The notes: a model not told the origin generated them from the sequence alone. A stretch of DNA of 61,910 bases from an uncultured Acetatifactor sp. (GCA_910586485.1 CAJUIA010000022.1:1-61910), one strand, 5' to 3'. Numbered from the stretch's first letter, positions 50,554-59,745 are shown. Translations and numbers: made by a program.

Positions 50554-53520
50554 GTGAAAAAGAGGGGGAAAAGCATATTCCGAGAGCTGCTGATACCGCT
50601 TTTGAGCGTGCTTGCGCTGGAAATGATATTTATGCTGGGAGCTCTTTTGTTCGGCGGCGTAATCGGGAAATTGAATGAGAATGCTACGGATATGCTTGCC
50701 CAGCAGACGGAAAACAGAGGAAATTATCTGTTAAATGAAATGATTGACAGCTGGTCCGGTCTGGAAATACTGTCTGACGAGATTGACGGAGTGGTACAGG
50801 AGCTGCTTGATAATGGTGTGCTTACACTGGAAGATTTAAATAAAAAAAGCGACGGCTGCCTGGAAGTGCTTAAAGAGATTACGCCGGAGCTGATTGATAC
50901 TATGTATAATAAAAAAATCTCTGGTATTTTTGTGGTATTCTGCACTGACGGCCCGGAGGACGCCGCGTCAGATACCCTGCAGGGGGTATACCTCAGGGAT
51001 CTGGACCCCACCTCAACGCCCTCAGAAAGAAACGCGGACCTGCTTTGGGAGCGGGCTCCGGCGGATCTAGTCAGATCCGGTTATATTGCTACGGACACGG
51101 GCTGGCAGCCTAATTATGCCAAGCAGGCCGACAGGGAGCAGGCCTTTTTTCAAAAGCCCTATCAGGCTGCCTGGGCGGATCAGCGGGAGCTGAGGGAAAA
51201 GGAGTTTGGCTATTGGACGACGGAAGCCTACAGTCTGGACGGGGATGATCGTGAGGCCATTGCTTATTCCGTGCCATTGATTCTGGAGGACGGAAGCGTT
51301 TACGGCGTGCTGGGAATCGAGCTGCTGACAGACTATGTATGCTCTCTTCTGCCGAATGGGGAGCTTTTGGATAATAATCAGGGTTCTTACCTGCTTGCCA
51401 AAGCGAACGGAGAAGGAAAGGAGCTGACGCCTATCCTGATTTCCGGTGATACTTTAAGTCTGCAGGATGTGGAGCAGATGCAGTTTAGTCTGACGGAAAA
51501 CGGGGCTGCGGAAAATGCGGCAGGAAGCTATTACGGAGCAGCTAAGCGCCTGGTAATATACAGCAATAACGCGCCCTTTGACGCAGACAAGTGGTATCTT
51601 CTGGGGATTGCTCCCAGACAGAGCCTCTTTGCTTTTTCCAGACAGATACAGCGGCTGCTGCTGATCATGGCCGTGTTGACCTTCAGCGTCGGGCTGGTGG
51701 GCATATTGTCTGCCAGTTATCGTATTTCCAGGCCCATCAAGAAGCTGTCAGCAGAGGTAGAGAAGGCACAGTCGGATAATTGCCTGCCGGATTTAACCGC
51801 TACGGGCATTCAAGAGATTGATAAGTTTGCGGAATCCATTTCCAGACTGGGCCGGGAGGTGGTGGAGTCCTCTACCCGCTTTTTAAGTATTATGGATATG
51901 GTGAGCGTGGAGCTGGCGGGGTATGAGCTGCAGCAGGATGTTGACAGCGTTTTCGTGACGGACAATTATTTTCCGCTGCTGGGAATGGATGAGGTAAATG
52001 TCGAACACCTGTCGCCAAAGGATTTTCTGGCTCTGCAGGAAAAGCTGTATCAAACACTTGAGCATACTTCAGGGGAGGACGGCAGTGTGGTTTTCAGCGT
52101 TCCCCAGCCTGACGGCAGCATACGTTACCTGCGTTCAGAGCATACGAAAGGAAACGGGCGGCAGGTAGGTGTGATTGAGGATGTTACAGCTTCCACTCTG
52201 GAAAAGCTGCAGATCGAGCATGAAAGAGACAGTGATAATCTGACAAAGCTGTTTGCAAGAAGAGGGTTTAAGCGTGAGGCCGACCGACTGTTCCTGAAGC
52301 CGGAGGCATTAAAGCATGCAGGCCTTTTGATGATAGATCTGGATAACCTGAAGACCACGAATGACCGTTTTGGCCATAACTTCGGGGATCTTTACATACA
52401 GACGGCGGGGAAATGCTTTGTGGAAAACACGCCGGAGAAAACTTTGTGCGCTCGGATGTCTGGTGACGAGTTTATTCTGCTGTTTTACGGGTATGACAGC
52501 AGGGACGTAATCAGGGAAAAGGTGGCGGCTCTTTATCGGGCCATTTATGAGATGGAATTTGTACTGCCTAATGGTGACAACATGGGACTGAGTGCTTCCG
52601 GCGGTATCGCATGGTATCCGGAAGACAGCGTAGACTTATCGGAACTGATGAAATATGCTGATTTTGCCATGTATCAGGTAAAGCAGTCCCATAAGGGGCG
52701 GTATAAGGAATTTGAGCCGGAGGTATATCAAAGCCATCTGCTCCGAAATCAGAGCAAGCTGGAATTTCACCATATGCTGGCCAACGGGGGTGTAAATTAT
52801 TTCTTTCAGCCGATTTTTGAGAGCAGCAACGGAAAGGTATATGCTTATGAAGCGCTGATGCGGGTTAATTATCCTGCGCTGCGTTCTCCGGAGACAGTAA
52901 TCTCTCTTGCGAAGGAAGAAGGACATATGCACGACATCGAACGGATTACGATGTTTCGTGCTACGGAGTGCTTCTGCGGACTGCTGGAGCGGGGGGCGGT
53001 GCCACCGGATGCGCTGCTGTTTATCAATTCCATTGCCAATGAGTCCATGACGGATGAGGAAGAAAAGCAGTATCATGAAAAGTTCCGGGAGATTCAGGAC
53101 CGTATCGTGATAGAAATTACGGAGGCGGAGCACATGGATATGGAGCTGATCCGGAAGAAGAGCAGAGTAGAGGATTTTTCCGGCATGTTTGCACTGGATG
53201 ACTACGGAAGCGGATACAACAGCGAAATCAATCTCCTGGAATTGAAGCCCCGGTTTGTCAAGGTGGACATCAGCATTGTGCGGAGTATTGATAAGGATGC
53301 CAACAAACAGCAGATTGTCAGAAATATTGTAGAGTATGGTCATAAAAGGGGAATGCTGATTATAGCCGAAGGTCTGGAAACGGAGGAAGAACTGAAAAAA
53401 ACGCTGGAACTGGGTGTGGATCTGCTCCAGGGCTATTTTCTGGCAAGACCGGGTGAGACGCCGCCGCCCATCAGTGAAGAAGCGTTGCGCGTGATCAGGG
53501 AATGGAGTAGAAAAGATTGA
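50554..53520 (+). CDS. Membrane GGDEF/EAL bifunctional c-di-GMP protein
   Basis: A 988-residue sensor. Membrane segment 1 (LLIPLLSVLALEMIFMLGAL), an extracellular Cache-like domain of about 320 residues, segment 2 (LLLIMAVLTFSVGLVGILSA), a HAMP-like linker, a PAS-like region, then GGDEF and EAL domains. The GGDEF site reads ARMSGDEFILLF near residue 635, keeping G-D-E-F with Ser in the first position, a variant often still active. The EAL domain keeps YEALMR near 765, ITEAEH, DDYGSGYNSE and EGLETEEE, so phosphodiesterase activity is likely. GTG 50554 follows AAAGGAGGAAAGG. Balanced synthesis and breakdown of c-di-GMP in response to the orphan binding protein's ligand is the simplest model. 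Confidence 0.93.
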   Translation: MKKRGKSIFRELLIPLLSVLALEMIFMLGALLFGGVIGKLNENATDMLAQQTENRGNYLLNEMIDSWSGLEILSDEIDGVVQELLDNGVLTLEDLNKKSDGCLEVLKEITPELIDTMYNKKISGIFVVFCTDGPEDAASDTLQGVYLRDLDPTSTPSERNADLLWERAPADLVRSGYIATDTGWQPNYAKQADREQAFFQKPYQAAWADQRELREKEFGYWTTEAYSLDGDDREAIAYSVPLILEDGSVYGVLGIELLTDYVCSLLPNGELLDNNQGSYLLAKANGEGKELTPILISGDTLSLQDVEQMQFSLTENGAAENAAGSYYGAAKRLVIYSNNAPFDADKWYLLGIAPRQSLFAFSRQIQRLLLIMAVLTFSVGLVGILSASYRISRPIKKLSAEVEKAQSDNCLPDLTATGIQEIDKFAESISRLGREVVESSTRFLSIMDMVSVELAGYELQQDVDSVFVTDNYFPLLGMDEVNVEHLSPKDFLALQEKLYQTLEHTSGEDGSVVFSVPQPDGSIRYLRSEHTKGNGRQVGVIEDVTASTLEKLQIEHERDSDNLTKLFARRGFKREADRLFLKPEALKHAGLLMIDLDNLKTTNDRFGHNFGDLYIQTAGKCFVENTPEKTLCARMSGDEFILLFYGYDSRDVIREKVAALYRAIYEMEFVLPNGDNMGLSASGGIAWYPEDSVDLSELMKYADFAMYQVKQSHKGRYKEFEPEVYQSHLLRNQSKLEFHHMLANGGVNYFFQPIFESSNGKVYAYEALMRVNYPALRSPETVISLAKEEGHMHDIERITMFRATECFCGLLERGAVPPDALLFINSIANESMTDEEEKQYHEKFREIQDRIVIEITEAEHMDMELIRKKSRVEDFSGMFALDDYGSGYNSEINLLELKPRFVKVDISIVRSIDKDANKQQIVRNIVEYGHKRGMLIIAEGLETEEELKKTLELGVDLLQGYFLARPGETPPPISEEALRVIREWSRKD

Positions 53521-53602
53521 TTAGACAGGAAGGATGCAGGGATTTATCCATGAGATGATCCCTGTATTTTTAAATTTTATGGGCTTAAAAATACGAAAAT
53601 TC

Positions 53603-53663
53603 AAAATTAACGCATTTTCTGACAAAATTAGCATGTTGGTGTGAAATGAAAAAGTGGTACAAT
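53603..53663 (+). promoter_or_regulatory. Promoter with LytTR-like direct repeats
   Basis: TTGGTG (53636-53641) and TACAAT (53658-53663) are 16 bases apart. Upstream lie AAAATTAACGCAT (53603-53615) and AAAATTAGCAT (53624-53634), direct repeats offset by 21 bases, two helical turns, as LytTR proteins prefer. This may be the autoregulatory site of the operon. Confidence 0.5.
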
Positions 53664-53700
53664 AGTATACAGCTATAGACAAAATTGCGGAAGGATGCTT

Positions 53701-54399
53701 ATGAGGATTGCGATTTGCGACGACTGTATGAAGGATGCCGTACTTTTGAAGAGATTTCTGGGAGGACATGAGGCCAGTGTGTACCTTGATACGGCCAGTC
53801 TTCTTGCGGATATGAAGGATAAGAATATTAAGTTTGATTTATATCTGCTGGATATATTTATGGAAAAGTCCATGGACGGAATTGAATTGGCGAAAAGGCT
53901 TCGAAAGATCCAGGAGGAAGCCGTCATCTGTTTTGTTTCCACCAGCAATGATTTTTACAGAGAGGCATATGACCTTTATGCAGTTCAGTATTTATTGAAG
54001 CCTGTACAAGAGGCGGAGGTGAAGAAGCTGCTGGCCAGAGTGGCCAGGAGCCTTATGGCCGGCCGCCAGCAGAAGCTTTCGATTCAGTCCAGAGGGCGGA
54101 CAGAAAGTATACCTTATGTAAAAGTTTTATATGTCAGCAGCAGGGAGCATACTCTTTCCATTTTCTGCACGGACGGGGCGGTTCTGGAGTGTAAGGGTAA
54201 GCTGGGGGAGCTGGCGGCACAGGTGTGCGGGGATACCTTTCTGCGCTGTCATCAGAGCTTTATCGTCAATATGAATCATGTGGAAAACCTGATTGGTACC
54301 GACTTAATTGTTGGAGGCGCACTGATCCCCGTATCCAGACGTTACATTTCCGAAGTGAAAAGAAGGTATCAGGAGATACTGTTTGAGGGGGTGGATTGA
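53701..54399 (+). CDS. LytTR response regulator (AgrA/VirR-like)
   Basis: A 232-residue response regulator. The receiver domain has RIAICDDCM, phosphoacceptor Asp in YLLDIFMEK, Ser/Thr in VSTSND and Lys in LLKPVQEAE. The C-terminal half is a LytTR DNA-binding domain (VLYVSSREHTLSIFCTDG, FLRCHQSFIVNMNHVENL, PVSRRYISEVKRRYQEI). ATG 53701 is preceded by GGAAGG; ATG 53695 overlaps that site. It is followed with a one-base overlap by a GHKL sensor kinase that is almost certainly its partner. No AgrB/AgrD-type peptide genes are adjacent, so the signal is unknown. Confidence 0.93.
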   Translation: MRIAICDDCMKDAVLLKRFLGGHEASVYLDTASLLADMKDKNIKFDLYLLDIFMEKSMDGIELAKRLRKIQEEAVICFVSTSNDFYREAYDLYAVQYLLKPVQEAEVKKLLARVARSLMAGRQQKLSIQSRGRTESIPYVKVLYVSSREHTLSIFCTDGAVLECKGKLGELAAQVCGDTFLRCHQSFIVNMNHVENLIGTDLIVGGALIPVSRRYISEVKRRYQEILFEGVD

Positions 54400-55691
54400 T
54401 GACACTGCTGCGGGATTTATCCGTCTTGTGGTCGCTGTTTCATATATTGATTCTGTTTATGCTGTTGTATCGCTCCCGCTATTCTCGAAAGAAGACGATA
54501 CTGCTTACGGGAATTACCATGGGAGCGCTGATTGTACTGAACATGGTGGGGCTGATTATTTATGGCGCAGAAACCATGGGACAGGTCTTTATACTGACCT
54601 GCACCCTGCCAAGTCTGCTGGTCTTCTGGCTGATTTCAAGGGACAGGAACGGAAGGTTTTTCTTTACCTTCTGCCTGGCGGATACAGTTGCCTTGTGGAT
54701 TATTGTAGTGACAAATGTGGTAGATTTTTACTTTGGCGGGCAGCAGTACATATTGATGTTTATCGGCAGATTGTTGCTGTTTCCGCTGGCGGAATGGGGA
54801 GCGGTCCGCCGTCTGAGAAAGCCTTATCTGGAGCTGCAGGAAGCGGTGCCGAAGGGCTGGGGAATTTTTGCGGGGATGACGGCGCTGTATTACCTTCTGC
54901 TGGCCGTAAAATCCAATTTTCCCGTGGTTATTACCCAAAGGCCTCAGGAGCTGCCGGCTTATCTGTTGATTTTAATACTGATGCCCCTGACATATGCCGT
55001 GATTTTCGCCGCTCTTTATCGGCAGCTTTTGCTTTACAGGAAACGACAGAGCGAGCGGATTCTGCAGGAGCAGAAGCTTACGCTGGAGGCCAGGCTTGAG
55101 AATCAGCAGTACATCAGGAAAGTGAAGCATGATATGAAGGGACATGCGGTCACCCTTTCCGGTCTGCTTGCCGCAGGGAAGATTGACGAGGCCCAAGCGT
55201 ACCTAAAGGGCGTGGGAGTACAGATGGATACCTTGTCTGGCCAGTTCTGCGCCAATCCATATATCAATGCGGTATTTGTTCACTATGTGAGAAAATTCGA
55301 GGAAATAGAGGCGGAATGCAGGCTGGATCTGCAGGTGGGGCAGGAAGAGCTGCCTTATATGGAGCTGTGTCAGATATTGTCCAACGGTCTGGAAAACGCC
55401 TGGGACGCTTTAAGAAAGCTGGAGCCGGGAAACCGGGAGGTTTCCGTACAGATGAAGTATAACCGGGGTCATCTGCTGATTCGGATCAGAAATAAGTGCC
55501 GGGAGGATCTGCATGTGGAAAAGGGGATCATACCTGCCACGGAAAAGGGCGGAAATGATCATGGCTTTGGACTTGTGACGATAAAAGAGGCGGCGGAGCA
55601 GCTGGAGGGGGAGATGTTCTGCTATACGGAGAACGGAAGCTTTGTGCTGGATGTGGCCGTATCCTGTCTGGCATTTGCAAAAATGTCATAG
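54399..55691 (+). CDS. GHKL sensor histidine kinase (AgrC/VirS-like)
   Basis: A 430-residue membrane sensor kinase. About six hydrophobic segments fill residues 1-205, followed by a coiled region and the phosphoacceptor segment RKVKHDMKGHAVTLSGLL, then N-box ILSNGLENAWDAL and G-box DHGFGLVTIKEAAEQL. The lack of a large outer loop fits sensors of peptides or membrane state. Start codon ATG 54399 uses the last base of the upstream stop (TGATG), a coupling that supports a stoichiometric pair with the LytTR regulator. The next gene, a stand-alone LytTR protein, follows after 68 bases. Confidence 0.93.
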   Translation: MTLLRDLSVLWSLFHILILFMLLYRSRYSRKKTILLTGITMGALIVLNMVGLIIYGAETMGQVFILTCTLPSLLVFWLISRDRNGRFFFTFCLADTVALWIIVVTNVVDFYFGGQQYILMFIGRLLLFPLAEWGAVRRLRKPYLELQEAVPKGWGIFAGMTALYYLLLAVKSNFPVVITQRPQELPAYLLILILMPLTYAVIFAALYRQLLLYRKRQSERILQEQKLTLEARLENQQYIRKVKHDMKGHAVTLSGLLAAGKIDEAQAYLKGVGVQMDTLSGQFCANPYINAVFVHYVRKFEEIEAECRLDLQVGQEELPYMELCQILSNGLENAWDALRKLEPGNREVSVQMKYNRGHLLIRIRNKCREDLHVEKGIIPATEKGGNDHGFGLVTIKEAAEQLEGEMFCYTENGSFVLDVAVSCLAFAKMS

Positions 55692-55759
55692 CATGAATTC
55701 CTGTAAAAGGAATGCCCTGCTTTTGGGACTTTTATGTGATTTTAGTGGAGGGAAAACCG

Positions 55760-56107
55760 GTGAAATATCTGCTTCTGAAGGATGCGAGGAAGATCAGACG
55801 GGTTGCCGTGCAGGACATTGTATGCTGCGAGGCACAGAAAAAGCAGCAATATGTTTACATGGCGGACGGAACCCGGCTGATTCAGCATGAGACCATGGCA
55901 AGGCTTTATGAGATGCTGTCCGGCTGTCCCGCGTTTGTAAAGGTGGGTGCGGCCTGGCTTGTTAATCTTGAGCATGTGGAGAGCCTGAGCGCCAGAGAGA
56001 TCGAGCTGGACAGCGGCAGAAAAATCTATCTGCCCAGGGGAGCATATCAGGCGTTGCGGGAGCAGTATTTTGACTACTATTGTGAGGAATGGAGGAACTT
56101 ACCGTGA
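55760..56107 (+). CDS. Stand-alone LytTR-domain DNA-binding protein
   Basis: A 115-residue protein made almost only of a LytTR DNA-binding domain: VQDIVCCEAQKKQQYVYMAD, the FVKVGAAWLVNLEHVESLSA segment and IYLPRGAYQALREQYFDYY. It lacks a receiver, so phosphorylation cannot control it directly. GTG 55760 is chosen because GGAGGG (55747-55752) precedes it; an ATG at 55712 has no good site. Its stop overlaps the STAS gene start in GTGA, which implies that the DNA-binding protein and the partner-switch module are made together. It may be the output regulator that the STAS or ATPase partner controls (inference). Confidence 0.85.
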   Translation: MKYLLLKDARKIRRVAVQDIVCCEAQKKQQYVYMADGTRLIQHETMARLYEMLSGCPAFVKVGAAWLVNLEHVESLSAREIELDSGRKIYLPRGAYQALREQYFDYYCEEWRNLP

Positions 56108-56415
56108 ACATTGAGAAGAAGCAAAACGGAACAGAGATTACGCTGCTGCTGGCGGGGCGGCTGGATACTACCACGGCGCCTCAGCTTGAGATGACGATTC
56201 AGGAAAGCCTGGAGGGGACGGAAAGATTGATTCTGGATTTTAAGGATCTGGAGTATCTTTCCTCCGCAGGTCTCAGAGTGTTGCTATCAGCCCACAAAGC
56301 GATCATGAAACAGGGCGGGGATATGAGAATTCGTCATGTCAACGAGGTGATTCATGACGTGTTTGAAATCACGGGCTTTATGGATGTGCTTCATATAGAG
56401 CAGATTGCGAGGTAA
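56104..56415 (+). CDS. STAS-domain anti-sigma factor antagonist (RsbV/SpoIIAA-like)
   Basis: A 103-residue STAS protein. EITLLLAGRLDTTTAPQLE and the phosphorylation loop FKDLEYLSSAGLRVLLSAH, with the target Ser at about residue 53, are characteristic of antagonists that bind an anti-sigma kinase when unphosphorylated. GTG 56104 fits the usual family start (MNIEKK) and lies after GGAGGAAC; it overlaps the previous stop. The next gene, one base after its stop, encodes an RsbW-like ATPase, and a PP2C phosphatase lies opposite at 59746-61164, giving the three parts of a partner switch. Confidence 0.92.
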   Translation: MNIEKKQNGTEITLLLAGRLDTTTAPQLEMTIQESLEGTERLILDFKDLEYLSSAGLRVLLSAHKAIMKQGGDMRIRHVNEVIHDVFEITGFMDVLHIEQIAR

Positions 56416-56416
56416 T

Positions 56417-56830
56417 ATGAAAGAATTGACCATTGAAGCGATGCCGGAGAAGATTCCCGTCATTACGGCATTTGTGGACGAACAGCTGGAGCAGCTGGAT
56501 TGTCCTGCAAGAGCACAGGCCCAGATTGATATTGCCATTGACGAATTGTTCAGCAATATTGTTCATTATGCCTATCATCCGGAAATTGGATGGGCTACGG
56601 TGCGGGTGGAGGTAGTGGAAGAACCTCTCTCGGTGGTAATCACCTTTATTGATCAGGGAGTGCCTTATGATCCTCTGGCAAAGCTGGACCCAGATGTGAC
56701 TCTGTCTGCGGAAGAGCGCGAGGTGGGCGGACTGGGCATTTATATCGTGAAGAAGAGTATGGACGAAATCACTTATGAGTATAAAGAAGGCCGGAATATT
56801 TTGCGGATCCGCAAAGAACTGCAGAGGTAA
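56417..56830 (+). CDS. RsbW/SpoIIAB-like serine kinase (HATPase_c_2)
   Basis: A 137-residue ATPase of the anti-sigma kinase class. The N-box is AIDELFSNIVHYAYHPE, the G1 box ITFIDQGVPYDPLAKLDPD, the G2 box VGGLGIYIVKKSMDEITYEY. It should phosphorylate the STAS partner on Ser and sequester a third protein. No sigma factor gene is in the neighbourhood, so its client may be the LytTR protein or hybrid kinase encoded beside it, or a sigma factor elsewhere. ATG 56417 follows GAGGTAAT immediately after the STAS stop. Confidence 0.9.
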   Translation: MKELTIEAMPEKIPVITAFVDEQLEQLDCPARAQAQIDIAIDELFSNIVHYAYHPEIGWATVRVEVVEEPLSVVITFIDQGVPYDPLAKLDPDVTLSAEEREVGGLGIYIVKKSMDEITYEYKEGRNILRIRKELQR

Positions 56831-56875
56831 AATATCCGGGGAGCCGTTAAAGGACAGCAGGCGGCAAAGGGGTAT

Positions 56876-59290
56876 ATGGGGATGGAACAGAATAGTTTTC
56901 AGGACCTTTACAGGGAGATCGTAACGAACCTGCTGGAGGGGGTCATGGTAATCAGCATGAACGGCAGGATTACCATGCTCAATCCGGCGGCGGAGCATAT
57001 GCTGGGCTTGACCCAGGAGGATATTGGCGATTCCTTCATCAATATATTCCTGACCAGGGAGGGCACGGATGATTTTAACGAGGTAATACTGGATACGATT
57101 TATGAAAAAGAAAAAGTAAGCGACATGCCGGTAAATTACGTGTTGGAGGGGAAGATCCGTAATCTGTCCCTGACTACCAGTTATATCCAAAGCGGCGGGG
57201 AAAAATCGGTGGTGGTGGTCATAGATGATGTGACGGAGCTGAACGAGCTCCGAGATGCGCGGACGGCGCTGGACCGGATCCGCAAGCTGAACAAGGAGTA
57301 CGAGAAGGCGAAAAATGAGGCCGTGATGGCAAATGAGGCCAAAAGCCTGTTCCTTTCCAATATGTCCCATGAGATCAGGACACCCATCAATGCGGTGCTG
57401 GGCATGAATGAAATGATCCTGCGGGAGTGCCGGGATGAACAGCTTTTAACCTATGCGGCCAATATTCGAAGCTCCGGCAAGACCCTGCTTTTTCTGATTA
57501 ATGACATTCTGGATCTATCCAAAATTGAATCCGGGAAAATGGAGATCATTGAGGTGGAATATGAACCGGCCGTTCTGATCATGGATTTGTGGAACATGAT
57601 ATTTTTGCGGGCGCGGGAAAAGGATTTGAGTATTCATTTTTCGTTGGATGAGACGCTGCCCAGAGTGCTTTATGGGGATGATGTGAGGATCAAGCAAGTA
57701 GTGACCAATCTGCTGACCAATGCCGTGAAGTATACGCCGGGGGGCGGCATAGAGCTTTACATGGCTTATGAAAGAAAGGGGCCGGAGCAGATATGCCTGA
57801 TCATCTCCGTGAAGGATACGGGCATGGGCATTAAGCAGGAGGATATGGGAAAGCTGTTCGAGAGCTTTCAGAGGCTGGACGAAGAGCAGAATCGGCATAT
57901 TGAGGGGACGGGGCTGGGCATGAATATCACCATGTCTCTGCTGAAGCTGATGGACGGGGAAATGAAGGTGGAAAGCGAATACGGGAAGGGTTCCGTCTTT
58001 ACCGTTACCATTCCGCAGAAAATAATATGTGACGAGCCTACAGGGGATTTTGAATCCATTCGCAGCCGGCAGGAGCAGGGGCGGTCAGAGTATCGGCAGG
58101 CCTTTGAAGCGCCCGAAGCAAGGGTGCTGGTGGTGGACGATAATACCATGAACCTCACGGTGTTTACATCTCTTCTGAAGCGCACCCGCATACAGATCGA
58201 CACCGCAGCTTCCGGAAGGGCCTGCCTTGAGCTGGTGAAAAAGCAGAAATATCATATCATTTTTATGGATCATATGATGCCGGAGATGGACGGAATTGAG
58301 ACGTTTCATGAGATTCGCAAGCTGGAGGATTTCCCGAATCAGGATACGCCAGTGATTGTTCTTACGGCTAACGCGGTATCGGGAGCCAGGGGGGGATACA
58401 TGAAGGAAGGCTTTGCAGATTTTCTGACAAAGCCCATTGACGGGGATGTTTTGGAGCAGACCGTGGCGGAATACCTTCCGCAGGAGCTGATCCGGAAGCG
58501 GGAGGACGCTGTTGGGGAGAAGGAAGCCGGATTGGCAGGCATTTCCGGGAGGGCAGAGGGTGCCTCGGCAGGCGTTTCCGGCGGAGCGAATGGGGAAGCG
58601 TACTTTCTGGAATATGGCATATCTCTGAAAAACGGTTTGTCCCATGCGTTGAATGACATGGAGACTTATCTGGATCTGGCTGCTCTGTTTCTGAAGGAGC
58701 GGGAGAAGCAGGAAACCATGGCTGAATTTCTGGCGAAGGAGGATATGAAAAATTATGCTGTTTTGGTTCATGGTCTGAAGGGCAATGCCAGGACGCTGGG
58801 GGCGGACAGGATGGCGGATATGGCTTATGAGCATGAGATGAAAAGCAAGGCAGGAGACGCGGCCTGGGTAAAATCTCATTGGGAAGAGCTGCTGACGCTT
58901 TGGGAACATACCCTGGAAGGCTTTCGGGAGCTTTGTGGTTCAAAGGCTCAGAAGGATACCTCCGGAGAGCAGGAGGACACCCCCGGAGGTCAGAATGACA
59001 CTTCAGGAGGGCAGGAGGATGCCGCCGAATCAACAGGGGCGGAAAATGCAGGAGCGGATGGCACTGCTGATGCGGCTGTCCGGGAGGTACTGCGGCTGAC
59101 GCAGGAGGACCTGGAGCAGGCAGCCCTGCTTTTGGATGACTTTGAGACGGAGCAGGTCATTGAGCGGCTGAAGGCATGGCTTGGCAGTCCGCTGGAGCGG
59201 GAAATGTATGAGCGGGTTAAAAACGTACTTACCGCCTTGGAGGATGAGTTTGACGAGGATAAGGCAATCGGATTACTAAGGGAAGGCTGA
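56876..59290 (+). CDS. Hybrid sensor kinase: PAS, HisKA, HATPase, receiver, HPt
   Basis: An 804-residue cytoplasmic hybrid kinase. PAS region (residues 1-125, MVISMNGRITMLNPAAEHML), HisKA with FLSNMSHEIRTPINAVLGM (His near 165), HATPase with NLLTNAVKYTPGGG and EGTGLGMNITMSLL, receiver with VLVVDDNTMN and acceptor Asp near 463 (IIFMDHMMPEMDGIE), and an HPt domain with LVHGLKGNARTLGADRM (His near 632). Two repeat-rich linkers stand out: ISGRAEGASAGVSGGANG (about 548-576) and the eight-residue units SGEQEDTP, GGQNDTSG (about 693-716). No membrane segment is visible. It lies 45 bases after the RsbW-like gene and 40 before a CheY-like gene. Confidence 0.94.
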   Translation: MGMEQNSFQDLYREIVTNLLEGVMVISMNGRITMLNPAAEHMLGLTQEDIGDSFINIFLTREGTDDFNEVILDTIYEKEKVSDMPVNYVLEGKIRNLSLTTSYIQSGGEKSVVVVIDDVTELNELRDARTALDRIRKLNKEYEKAKNEAVMANEAKSLFLSNMSHEIRTPINAVLGMNEMILRECRDEQLLTYAANIRSSGKTLLFLINDILDLSKIESGKMEIIEVEYEPAVLIMDLWNMIFLRAREKDLSIHFSLDETLPRVLYGDDVRIKQVVTNLLTNAVKYTPGGGIELYMAYERKGPEQICLIISVKDTGMGIKQEDMGKLFESFQRLDEEQNRHIEGTGLGMNITMSLLKLMDGEMKVESEYGKGSVFTVTIPQKIICDEPTGDFESIRSRQEQGRSEYRQAFEAPEARVLVVDDNTMNLTVFTSLLKRTRIQIDTAASGRACLELVKKQKYHIIFMDHMMPEMDGIETFHEIRKLEDFPNQDTPVIVLTANAVSGARGGYMKEGFADFLTKPIDGDVLEQTVAEYLPQELIRKREDAVGEKEAGLAGISGRAEGASAGVSGGANGEAYFLEYGISLKNGLSHALNDMETYLDLAALFLKEREKQETMAEFLAKEDMKNYAVLVHGLKGNARTLGADRMADMAYEHEMKSKAGDAAWVKSHWEELLTLWEHTLEGFRELCGSKAQKDTSGEQEDTPGGQNDTSGGQEDAAESTGAENAGADGTADAAVREVLRLTQEDLEQAALLLDDFETEQVIERLKAWLGSPLEREMYERVKNVLTALEDEFDEDKAIGLLREG

Positions 59291-59330
59291 TAAAGCCAAC
59301 GCTTTTCTGAGATAAAGGAGGATAAGGAAT

Positions 59331-59738
59331 ATGGCATTCGGAGAAAAGAAAAAGATTGTAGCGGTGGACGACAGCGCCATTGTGTTGAAAATGCTGGGCA
59401 AAATTTTGGGAACAAAATATGAACTGCACTGCTTTGCAGGCGGCGGACGGGCATTGGAGTTTTTGAAAACAAGAACTCCGGACCTGATTATTCTGGATAT
59501 TGACATGCCTGAAATCGACGGCTATGAGATGCTGCGGCTGATTCGGGAATATGAACACCTGGCGCAGGTGCCGGTAATCTTTCTCACCTCCAACAATGAT
59601 AAAAATTATGTGCTGAAGGCCGTGGCGGGAGGCGCAAAGGATTATGTTATCAAGCCCATCGACGAAGAGCTGCTGATGGGAAAGGTCCGCGCGCAGCTTG
59701 GGGAGACGGGCGGAAACATCTACGGCAGGAACAGGTGA
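59331..59738 (+). CDS. CheY-like single-domain response regulator
   Basis: A 135-residue receiver domain with IVAVDDSAIVLKMLGKIL, phosphoacceptor Asp in LIILDIDMPEIDGYE, LTSNND and Lys in YVIKPIDEELL. There is no output domain, so it acts by protein contact, either as a phosphate shuttle from the hybrid kinase and its HPt or as a link to the phosphatase encoded next to it. GGAGGATAAGGA precedes ATG 59331. It ends 8 bases from the convergent phosphatase gene. Confidence 0.93.
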   Translation: MAFGEKKKIVAVDDSAIVLKMLGKILGTKYELHCFAGGGRALEFLKTRTPDLIILDIDMPEIDGYEMLRLIREYEHLAQVPVIFLTSNNDKNYVLKAVAGGAKDYVIKPIDEELLMGKVRAQLGETGGNIYGRNR

Positions 59739-59745
59739 GCGCTAT

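Noticed and set aside
56378..57370. 330-codon open frame on the minus strand opposite the RsbW-like and hybrid kinase genes
   Set aside because: Both plus-strand genes have complete motifs; the opposite frame is a composition effect.
55700..59740. Sigma factor gene belonging to the STAS/RsbW pair
   Set aside because: All genes between 53701 and 61164 are assigned and none has sigma region 2 or 4 motifs.
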